NCBI GenBank assembly: GCA_030146445.1
Contig: JASLBT010000123.1
Coordinates: 1 to 5,654, forward strand
Length of the DNA: 5,654 nucleotides
Reading direction: 5' to 3'
From: Segetibacter sp.
Lineage (GTDB): Bacteria > Bacteroidota > Bacteroidia > Chitinophagales > Chitinophagaceae
Both the position numbers and the translations under genes were made by a program. The notes below the pieces were generated by a model. It did not search any database. It was not told the origin of the DNA and saw only the letters and a program-made list of their open reading frames with translations. The stretch's first letter is position 1. Each line of letters opens with the position of its first letter. This document shows, one piece after another, positions 1 through 5,654 of this stretch.

Positions 1-624
1 GCATCGGTAAGTAGCAGGTTGTAAATCAAGTTGCAGTAGCATTGCACGCTTTTGTCACCTGGTTTTGGTAACAGTGTTCATAATGGTTGTAGTTTTCGGC
101 CAGTTTGTTAGCGGGTCACTTACTTGTACCGATGTCCTCCACCAGGCCAGGTTATTATTAATGCAGGCTAAGCATACATATAAAAATCTACTCATCATCA
201 AGAAGACAAAATCATTGTCGCTTGCAGCTGATTAAACTTATACAACGTTTTAGTGTCCCTTAATCTGAACATCAGCAATTTTTAGTTCAGTGCTTATCGG
301 AAGTTATTGTTTAACGACCACAATTTATGCTTTACATAATTTAAACGTAATTGAGATTTCCTAATGAGTTTAGTAATTTAGTCGGAACGAGAAAATGCAC
401 GTAAAAACCATATTCTAGGGCCAACAATTGCAAACACTTTTCTTAAGTATAATAACAAACGATTAAATTGATAGAAATAGCGCTGAAAAAAGAAAATTAG
501 CTCGAGTCAGTTACCGCACGCACATACTTATGTTAAGGTCGATACGGGGGTGCCAGCAGCAACGAGGCTTTCGAAGCCCTTGGGGCAGCGCTAATTAAAT
601 ATGAATTAAATTGATAAAGGGCAA

Positions 625-654
625 CTTGCAACTCAGTATTAAACTATATATTTG
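625..654 (+). promoter_or_regulatory. Candidate Bacteroidota-type promoter (distal)
   Basis: TATATTTG at 647-654 matches the Bacteroidota -7 consensus TAnnTTTG. CTTG at 625-628 matches three of four bases of the -33 box TTTG, with an 18-base spacer. Transcription would start near 660, giving the sugar transferase an untranslated leader of about 400 nt. The assignment rests on consensus matching alone; such a match is expected occasionally by chance in A/T-rich DNA. Confidence 0.3.
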
Positions 655-846
655 GCTTTTTCAAGTACTGCAACTTGGGGTGATGTTTTCAGAAAGCCAG
701 CTATCTGGCATCTTCGGAGATCTGGCCATATACGAGAGGTAAGTAGTTGCATAAAACATAAGCCTGCCGGTTGACTGGACTTTTTACTTGCTGTGTACGA
801 CCTGTTAGATGTAAGTACGTACGGTCTAGAAGAATGAATAAACTGC

Positions 847-873
847 TTTGTTAGGTTTACCAGCTTAAATTTG
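847..873 (+). promoter_or_regulatory. Candidate Bacteroidota-type promoter (proximal)
   Basis: TAAATTTG at 866-873 matches TAnnTTTG exactly, and TTTG at 847-850 matches the -33 box exactly. The spacer is only 15 bases, shorter than the usual 17 or more. If used, transcription would start near 880, about 180 nt before the sugar transferase start codon. It is an alternative to, or a second promoter alongside, the match at 625-654. Confidence 0.22.
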
Positions 874-1058
874 GTGTAGCCGCCACCAAAAAAACCCTAA
901 CGATTGTTAACTACTCCAGAGTTTTTGACCTATATTAGGTAAACGATAGCCGCCCCGTCCTTTATATCTTTTGAAAACCGGCACACCGCCTCCACTTAAT
1001 CCACCGTTTTAGGAAGCCAAGCTTTTTAACCGTTTATATTAGCTTAAGTCTCTAAGTT

Positions 1059-2429
1059 ATGAAGAGCCGGTCTCAATCCTATTTCAGGTTATCTTTTGCT
1101 GTGCACGACCTTCTGGCGCAAAACATCATTAGTACCGGGCTTCTGCTAACGTTAGACAGGGTTGAACAATCCTCTCCTTACATGTTGCTCTTTGTAGCAA
1201 CAAATATCAACTGGATCATCAGCAGTTATTTTTTTGGACTATACCGCGGTAAACATCAAAGCACGCATCATTTTTTTAGAAAATCGTTTTATACCTTCTC
1301 GCTCCATTTCCTGCTAACCTTAGTTTTTATCTACTTCTCGAACTATCACTATTCACGCGTTTTTACCATTATTTTCTTTTCCGGTTTTGGGTTGATCCTT
1401 TTTGTTAGCAGGATGTTGTATGTAGGAACGGCATTTTTCTTCAACCATAGGTATCATCAGCAAAAGAAAATTGTTTTTATTGGTTATAACGACATCACTA
1501 AAAAACTGGCGAGTCACTTTAGGGTCAACAATTCAGCAGCAGTACATGGTTATTTCGACACATCTGATGAGTTTGTTACCCCGCACGACCGGTATTTAGG
1601 GCGACTCAACAACTGTCTTGGTTATGCTTTAGAACACGAAATAGATGAAATTTACTGCAGTATCTCCCCCGAAAAAGATGATAGCATTTATGAATTGGCC
1701 CAGGCAGCTGAAAATGGTTTTATCCGGTTCAAATACGTTCCGGATTTCAGAATTTTCCTGCAACGGAATTATCATGTAGACTTCGCCAGTGACGTACCCA
1801 TCCTTTCGCTCCGCACCGAGCCGCTGGAGGAGATTGATAATCGAATTAAGAAACGTGTTTTCGACATTGCATTTAGTACAATAGTGATCCTGTTGGTACT
1901 CTCCTGGTTGGTGCCGCTTATCGCTTTAATCATCAAATTGGATTCAAAGGGTCCTGTTTTCTTCACGCAAATGCGTTCGGGTAAAAACAATATACCTTTC
2001 CTGTGTTTTAAGTTTAGAACACTAAAGGTGAACGACCAGGCTGACCAATTACAGGTAACAAAAACCGACCTGCGCTATACGAGAATTGGTAAGTTCCTTA
2101 GAAAGTCCAACATCGATGAACTTCCGCAATTCTTCAACGTACTGCAAGGCTGGATGTCTGTGGTAGGTCCGCGGCCGCATATGCTGAAGCATACCGAAGA
2201 ATATTCGAAGTTATTGTCGGACTATATGGTTCGCCATTACGTCTATCCAGGTGTTACCGGGTATGCACAGATCAATGGCTATCGCGGGGAGATAAGAGAA
2301 AAAGAGCAACTTTTAAAAAGGATAGAATACGATATCTATTATATGGAACACTGGAGTATGTGGTTCGATCTTAAAATCATTATGCTGACGGTTTTTAAAA
2401 CCTTTCTACGTGATGAAAACGCTTATTGA
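1059..2429 (+). CDS. WcaJ-like undecaprenyl-phosphate sugar phosphotransferase
   Basis: This initiating enzyme moves a hexose-1-phosphate from a UDP-sugar onto undecaprenyl phosphate at the inner membrane, the first step of repeat-unit assembly. At 456 aa it is a normal full-length long-form polyprenyl-phosphate hexose-1-phosphate transferase. Four hydrophobic segments lie at about residues 16-32, 40-60, 76-93 and 100-124. A nucleotide-sugar/CoA-binding-like domain follows at about 136-255 (KKIVFIGYND). After a fifth hydrophobic segment (268-292), the catalytic bacterial sugar transferase domain fills the C-terminus. It has KRVFD (265-269), FKFRTL (317-322), DELPQ with the expected catalytic Asp-Glu pair (353-354), SVVGPRP (367-373), PGVTGYAQINGYRGE (397-411) and a final WSMWFDLKII. 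All key motifs are intact. An in-frame TAA at 1053-1055 rules out a longer start. No Shine-Dalgarno is visible. Glucose is the commonest substrate in this subfamily, but galactose or another sugar cannot be excluded. Confidence 0.93.
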   Translation: MKSRSQSYFRLSFAVHDLLAQNIISTGLLLTLDRVEQSSPYMLLFVATNINWIISSYFFGLYRGKHQSTHHFFRKSFYTFSLHFLLTLVFIYFSNYHYSRVFTIIFFSGFGLILFVSRMLYVGTAFFFNHRYHQQKKIVFIGYNDITKKLASHFRVNNSAAVHGYFDTSDEFVTPHDRYLGRLNNCLGYALEHEIDEIYCSISPEKDDSIYELAQAAENGFIRFKYVPDFRIFLQRNYHVDFASDVPILSLRTEPLEEIDNRIKKRVFDIAFSTIVILLVLSWLVPLIALIIKLDSKGPVFFTQMRSGKNNIPFLCFKFRTLKVNDQADQLQVTKTDLRYTRIGKFLRKSNIDELPQFFNVLQGWMSVVGPRPHMLKHTEEYSKLLSDYMVRHYVYPGVTGYAQINGYRGEIREKEQLLKRIEYDIYYMEHWSMWFDLKIIMLTVFKTFLRDENAY

Positions 2430-2432
2430 GGA

Positions 2433-2448
2433 GACTTGCGTTCAAGTC
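2433..2448 (+). other. Small stem-loop just after the transferase stop
   Basis: GACTTG (2433-2438) and CAAGTC (2443-2448) form a perfect 6-bp stem around the loop CGTT, starting four bases after the TGA. No T-tract follows, so it is not a standard intrinsic terminator. It could protect the 3' end of the message or be chance. Confidence 0.3.
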
Positions 2449-2488
2449 AGGCGGGTGGTGTGACAGGAGTTATTTGTCTAATATGTGC

Positions 2489-2512
2489 CCACTCTCGAAA
2501 ATGATGAGAGGG
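2489..2512 (+). terminator. Weak terminator-like hairpin downstream of the transferase
   Basis: CTCTC (2492-2496) pairs with GAGAG (2506-2510), and CC/GG adds two pairs across a bulged A at 2491, around a 9-base loop. It sits about 60 bases after the transferase stop, a reasonable place for a terminator. No run of T follows, which argues against intrinsic termination. Confidence 0.2.
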
Positions 2513-3339
2513 CCATCGGCGGTAGGCTTCGGTTATTACAGCAACGGGGAAGCTTAATTCAGGTAAGTTTTACTGTACGACGATGGGTTCTTATGTTGCT
2601 TTCTCAACTTTGCATTTTGTAAGCTTATATACAAATAGGTAATAGATGCGGAAACACATAAGAATAATAACAAATATAGGATCATAATGGCAATTAAGTC
2701 GTTGACAAATGCAACTCGCATGGAAAGCTGCTTCCGTATGAGTATACATTTGAAAACCTCAAAACCGATGCCATTCGTTTTTTTCGTTTTTAGCTATTTT
2801 ACATGGATTTACAATCGTAAACCTCGTATAAATACCGGATTTTTAACCGAAAGATGTTAGTAGATCTACTGGAGTAAGAATATTGGGGAGTAAGTTGCAC
2901 ATTTTTCTAAATGGTTGATGGTTCCGATTTGATTTTTCAGCATAGCTAAGCCGGAGAGGAGCCTAACAAGAACTTTATTGCTCTGCCCTTTAAACAAGTG
3001 CTTATTGCGGATCAGAATACGGCAACAAACTAAAGGGACTCGTAACGTCTCTCCCTGACTAAGGGGAGTGGATTGCCAACAAGGTTTAGAAAGGGAAATG
3101 ACGGGCCACCGGGTTCTGCAATCGTGTTTTCTGTCTTAACACTCGTCCTGCCTGAACCCTGGCCGCAATCTTGACATATCTCGCGCCTCTGTGCAACCCC
3201 CTGGTAATTAGGCGTGGAATCAAATATCTTATCACATTTTTCGTTATCAGGCATGCATTCCTGCTTAGCCGTCTCGAAAAATGGTTGCTGGTTTATTTGA
3301 AGCCGTCAACAGGAAGCATTGCAGATAATTCGTGTATGC

Positions 3340-3370
3340 ATCCTTTGGTTATATGTATTCATCAAAGGAT
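3340..3370. repeat. 10-bp inverted repeat (hairpin or operator-like)
   Basis: ATCCTTTGGT (3340-3349) and ATCAAAGGAT (3361-3370) are inverted copies with one G-T wobble (the outer 8 bp are perfect), separated by 11 bases. It lies about 590 bp upstream of the export lipoprotein gene, and no T-tract follows on either side. A repeat of this size is expected about once by chance in a window of this length. Confidence 0.3.
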
Positions 3371-3477
3371 TGTACTAAAGGTTTAGTGCTGAGGAAAACC
3401 TGGTTTTAAATGTCGCCAGATGTGTTAACAGCGTCTAATACAAAGATCGGAACGGGGTAACCGCATTTTCGGTTTTA

Positions 3478-3530
3478 GAAAACGGCACCAAGCTTCCGTC
3501 GTTGAAAGATAGCCTGGTGCCAACCTTTTC
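3478..3530 (-). terminator. Terminator-like inverted repeat, T-runs on both flanks
   Basis: GGCACCAAGCT (3484-3494) pairs with AGCCTGGTGCC (3511-3521) with one internal mismatch and a 16-base loop. On the minus strand the stem is followed at once by GTTTTC (3483-3478), the intrinsic-terminator arrangement. On the plus strand AACCTTTTC follows, so it could work weakly both ways; the flanking GAAAA and TTTTC can also pair to lengthen the stem. It begins 12 bases beyond the end of a small minus-strand frame (3533-3643), which favours minus-strand use. The T-run is only four bases, so efficiency is doubtful. Confidence 0.38.
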
Positions 3531-3532
3531 AA

Positions 3533-3643
3533 TTACGCGGATGTTCGATTAGCAATGGAAAGTACGTCCAACGATATTAACAGCATTTTTGCTTGTTCGG
3601 AAACTTTAAATTTATGACCAACGATTACATCTGTGTTGCCCAT
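3533..3643 (-). CDS. Possible 36-aa minus-strand small ORF, unassigned
   Basis: An ATG-to-TAA frame of 36 codons lies opposite to all the confident genes. I do not recognise the product, which begins MGNTDVIVGHKF and contains KMLLISLDVL. It has no signal peptide or membrane segment, and its composition is plausible for a small soluble or partial protein. Two things make it worth listing: the ATG is preceded by an A/T-rich leader, as is usual in Bacteroidota, and a terminator-like hairpin follows 12 bases after the stop. Against it, neighbouring overlapping frames look equally protein-like, and a 36-codon frame is common by chance. It could also be the tail of a decayed gene. Confidence 0.2.
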   Translation of the reverse strand: MGNTDVIVGHKFKVSEQAKMLLISLDVLSIANRTSA

Positions 3644-3818
3644 TTTAAATCATTAAAAAAATTCGGATGATTTTCTTTACTAAAAGAGCATAAAAACGGG
3701 TTATCTTTTCCCAATTTTGGAATGATACCGCTCCCCGGACACTATTTTTACACCATTATCGTTCTGATAATAACATCTTCAAGAACTTCAGCCAAACAAA
3801 CGATCTGCTTCCCGTGAA

Positions 3819-3837
3819 TGCATATAACGCTTATGCA
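3819..3837. repeat. Short perfect inverted repeat upstream of export gene
   Basis: TGCATA (3819-3824) and TATGCA (3832-3837) form a 6-bp stem with a 7-base loop, about 120 bases before the export gene start. It could be an operator half-site pair or leader structure; on its own it is weak. Confidence 0.25.
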
Positions 3838-3879
3838 ACATGCCCGTGTAGCCAAAACCAACAATAAGTGGGACTGAGG

Positions 3880-3892
3880 ACGGCGAAGCCGT
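3880..3892 (+). other. G/C-rich stem-loop in the export gene leader
   Basis: ACGGC (3880-3884) and GCCGT (3888-3892) form a 5-bp G/C-rich stem closed by GAA, 64 bases before the export gene start codon. It is the most G/C-rich small hairpin in the leader and could influence translation or transcript folding. No T-run follows, so it is not a terminator. Confidence 0.3.
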
Positions 3893-3955
3893 GAAAGCCC
3901 CGGTGATATTTCTTCCTGCACTTTTATAAAAATCTTTCCGTTACATTAATTATTT

Positions 3956-4738
3956 ATGACCTGCGGCCAATCCCTAAAAAACGTATCAAACCCGGCTTTA
4001 ATAATCTGCTGTTTTCTCTTCGTTGCGTGCAGCTCATCAAAAAAGATCAACAGGGATTTCCTCTATTTCCAGCGAGGGCTCGACAGTATGGGACAAGTGA
4101 GGACGCAGGACCTCGTCATCCAGCCAAACGACGGCTTAAACATCCAGATCTACAGCAAAACACCTAACCAGGAGCAAACTGCCATGTACAATCTCGCTAA
4201 TTCAGCGGGACAGGGATACGTGGTAAATAACAACGGTGAAGTTGAAATCGCGGTTCTTGGAAATGTGCAGGCTGCCGGTCTCACGAGGGCTCAATTACAA
4301 CAAAGTATTGCCGACAAGCTTTCGGTATATATTAAGTCTCCTGCAGTCCTCGTGCGCTTTACAGATGTTAAGATTAATATATTGGGAGAAGTCGGTTCAC
4401 CAGGTATTAAGAGCTTTACTAAAGAGCGAGTGACCATCATAGATGCGATCAGTGCCGCCGGCGACCTTACCCCAACAGGTAAAAGGCACGACGTGATGAT
4501 CATAAGAGAAGAGAACGGAAAGCGTAACGCGTACAATATCGACCTTAGAAGCGGCAGCCTTTTTCAGTCGCCGGTGTACCAGTTGAGGCAGAATGACATT
4601 GTTTACGTGGGTTCGACAGACAAAAAGCTGAGGATGTTGAATCGCAGAACGGACGGGCAGTCAGGTCTCCAGGTCGCTTTAACGGTACTGTCTGTAGCAA
4701 CCACCATCATTTATTTATTCTCGACTATTTTAAAATAA
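3956..4738 (+). CDS. Wza-like polysaccharide export outer-membrane lipoprotein
   Basis: This protein should form the outer-membrane exit channel for the polymer. At 260 aa it is shorter than E. coli Wza (about 380 aa) but normal for compact Bacteroidota relatives. It starts with a lipoprotein signal: a hydrophobic stretch at about residues 14-24 and a lipobox ending FVAC with Cys25 as the probable lipid anchor. Phe at -3 is not the textbook residue. The polysaccharide export domain spans about 48-136, with QPNDGLNIQIY and YVVNNNGEVEIAVLGNV. One SLBB-type domain follows at about 138-190 (INILGEVGSPG, then IDAISAAGDLTPTGKR), then the usual LRQNDIVYVGS. A C-terminal hydrophobic helix (about 239-258) matches the position of the Wza membrane-spanning helix. 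An in-frame TAA at 3947-3949 fixes the ATG. The leader is A/T-rich with no Shine-Dalgarno. It is surely co-transcribed with the next gene, two bases away. Confidence 0.92.
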   Translation: MTCGQSLKNVSNPALIICCFLFVACSSSKKINRDFLYFQRGLDSMGQVRTQDLVIQPNDGLNIQIYSKTPNQEQTAMYNLANSAGQGYVVNNNGEVEIAVLGNVQAAGLTRAQLQQSIADKLSVYIKSPAVLVRFTDVKINILGEVGSPGIKSFTKERVTIIDAISAAGDLTPTGKRHDVMIIREENGKRNAYNIDLRSGSLFQSPVYQLRQNDIVYVGSTDKKLRMLNRRTDGQSGLQVALTVLSVATTIIYLFSTILK

Positions 4739-4740
4739 TA

Positions 4741-5654
4741 ATGAGCGACAACAATACTGAGCACCTGGTGGAGTCTCCCGATGGCTTAACCATCCGTGAT
4801 CATCTTCAGAAATATCTTAGTAACTACCCGCTGTTTATAATAGCCCTTATACTCAGCCTGGGTATTGCCGTATTGTACATCCGGTACTCGGTGCCAAAGT
4901 ACAAGGTCAATGCACAGATGTTGGTTAAAACGGAAGGCTCCCGTTCGTCTTCTTCGGACGACCTGATCGAGACCGCTTTGAGAGGAGCCAACGTAAACCT
5001 CGAAAACGAATTGCAGCTACTTAAATCAGTGGAGCTGATGGAAAGGGTCGTTACAAGAAACGCTTTCAATATTGTCTATTATAAAGTCGGTAACGTGCTG
5101 GACCTGGATGTATACCTCGATGTACCATTCCGGTTGGTGCCACACCAGATAAAAGACAGCAGTATTGCATTCAACATTTTAGTAAAAAACCTCACAAGGG
5201 AAGGCGGAATGATTGCACCGGAAGGCGCACAAGAAAAGTTTAGCAAGTTCCAATGGAGTACGCCTTTTACCATCGGTAATCAAACTTTCAGGTTGGTACA
5301 AACCACACGTTTACCCGCCCAAGCCATTACCTACAGGGCCATATGGAACCCCATTGATGCATTTGCGGAAGATTTAAAAAGCCGCCTTTATGTTGGCATG
5401 TTGGATAATAAAACAAGCATCATCGATTTAAGCATGCTTGTAGAGAACCTGGAAAAAGGCAAAGACTTGTTGAATTCAATCTGCACGGAGTACATCCAGG
5501 CAAATATGGAAGAGAAAGCCAACTCTGCAGACATGACGATCAAATTTATCGACGATCGTTTAAGTGTGGTTGCCGGAGACCTTGGCGGTGTAGAAGGAAA
5601 CCTTGCAAACTTCCAGAGCGCCAACCGCATCTCGAGCCTTGGCGAACAGTCGTC
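4741..5654 (+). CDS. Wzc/Wzz-like polysaccharide co-polymerase, 5' part
   Basis: The first 304 codons of an inner-membrane polysaccharide co-polymerase are present; the frame is still open at the window end. Such proteins set chain length and link polymerisation to export, probably by contacting the Wza-like lipoprotein. A short cytoplasmic N-terminus (GLTIRDHLQKYLSNYP) leads into one transmembrane helix at about residues 30-49. A Wzz-type domain follows, with YKVNAQMLVKTEGSRSS (about 54-70) and NLENELQLLKSVELMERVV (86-104). The periplasmic part continues to a predicted coiled coil starting at about 265 (FIDDRLSVVAGDLGGVEGNL). This matches the N-terminal half of Bacteroidota tyrosine autokinases of roughly 700-800 aa. 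The second helix, Walker motifs and tyrosine tail would lie beyond the window, so a kinase-less form cannot be excluded. The ATG lies two bases after the preceding stop, implying coupled expression. Confidence 0.9.
   Translation, partial: MSDNNTEHLVESPDGLTIRDHLQKYLSNYPLFIIALILSLGIAVLYIRYSVPKYKVNAQMLVKTEGSRSSSSDDLIETALRGANVNLENELQLLKSVELMERVVTRNAFNIVYYKVGNVLDLDVYLDVPFRLVPHQIKDSSIAFNILVKNLTREGGMIAPEGAQEKFSKFQWSTPFTIGNQTFRLVQTTRLPAQAITYRAIWNPIDAFAEDLKSRLYVGMLDNKTSIIDLSMLVENLEKGKDLLNSICTEYIQANMEEKANSADMTIKFIDDRLSVVAGDLGGVEGNLANFQSANRISSLGEQS

Larger units (their letters stand above)
1..1058. other. Gene-free upstream region (about 1.06 kb)
   Basis: No frame on either strand holds a convincing gene here; stops are frequent, and the open stretches are short and lack a plausible start. 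Two short stretches read like protein but I could not assign them. One is on the plus strand at about 546-609, ending in a TGA and containing NEAFEALGAALIKYELN. The other is on the minus strand at about 642-720, ending AVLEKAKYIV before a stop. Both could be chance or remnants of decayed genes. The region also carries candidate promoter boxes for the downstream sugar transferase and a few weak inverted repeats. The window begins here, so the preceding gene is unknown. Confidence 0.6.
2430..3955. other. Gene-free 1.5-kb gap inside the polysaccharide locus
   Basis: Between the sugar transferase and the export lipoprotein there is no gene I can support on either strand. The longest open frames are about 70-75 codons: minus 3030-3254 and an overlapping plus 3171-3386. 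They overlap on opposite strands, show no recognisable motif and look like chance frames. Short inverted repeats occur at 2433-2448, 2492-2510, 3051-3068, 3340-3370, 3484-3521, 3819-3837 and 3880-3892. I see no transposase, tRNA, CRISPR array or recognised riboswitch. The stretch may be a decayed gene or genes, a regulatory leader for the export genes, or both. Confidence 0.6.

Noticed and set aside
541..600. GGGGTGCC resembling the 5' element of a TPP riboswitch
   Set aside because: The required CTGAGA element and the second conserved half are absent downstream; only a small GGCTT/AAGCC hairpin follows.
2702..2752. TTGACA at 2702-2707 and TACATTTG at 2745-2752 as a promoter
   Set aside because: The two boxes are 37 bases apart, far too wide to be paired, and neither has a suitable partner at normal spacing.
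3030..3386. Overlapping 74-codon minus and 71-codon plus frames
   Set aside because: They overlap on opposite strands, show no recognisable motif, and sit in a stretch with no other coding signal; they are most likely chance frames.
3625..3850. Long protein-like readings on the minus strand in several frames, suggesting a frameshifted pseudogene
   Set aside because: All three minus frames and at least one plus frame read as plausibly protein-like over the same bases, so the impression has no discriminating value without a database search.
3874..3903. Hammerhead-ribozyme-like core: CTGAGGA, a closed stem, then GAAA
   Set aside because: An extra T separates the stem from GAAA unless the conserved A is paired instead. 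I found no complement to the following GCCCCGG to make the third stem, and no partner for the first stem.
4236..5630. Additional short frames overlapping the export and co-polymerase genes
   Set aside because: They lie in other frames or on the opposite strand of well-supported genes and have no independent evidence.

Overview
The window looks like part of an exopolysaccharide or capsule locus from a Bacteroidota bacterium, probably of the Sphingobacteriaceae/Chitinophagaceae type. Three things point there. The sugar transferase and export protein have the Bacteroidota forms of these families. No start codon has a Shine-Dalgarno sequence, but each has an A/T-rich leader. Two TAnnTTTG-type -7 boxes lie upstream of the first gene. 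The genus is an inference; there is no rRNA or taxonomic marker.

Layout: 1-1058 holds no convincing gene and probably carries the promoter and leader of the first gene. 1059-2429 (+) encodes a complete WcaJ-like, membrane-bound sugar-phosphate transferase. 2430-3955 is a 1.5-kb stretch without a convincing gene; it contains several short inverted repeats, one terminator-like, and only tiny open stretches. 3956-4738 (+) encodes a complete Wza-like outer-membrane export lipoprotein. Two bases after its stop, 4741-5654 (+) begins a Wzc/Wzz-like inner-membrane co-polymerase that runs off the window edge.

Together the genes cover the start and end of a Wzy-type pathway. The transferase loads the first sugar-phosphate onto undecaprenyl phosphate. 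The co-polymerase would control chain length and contact the export channel, and the lipoprotein would form the outer-membrane exit. The flippase, polymerase, other glycosyltransferases and the kinase part of the co-polymerase are not in the window.

The three genes are ordinary members of known families, and I found no clearly new system. The most unusual point is the long apparently non-coding stretch splitting the transferase from the tightly coupled export pair. It could be a regulatory leader, a graveyard of decayed genes, or both. When I read these gaps in six frames, several overlapping frames looked equally protein-like, so I do not trust short coding-like fragments there.
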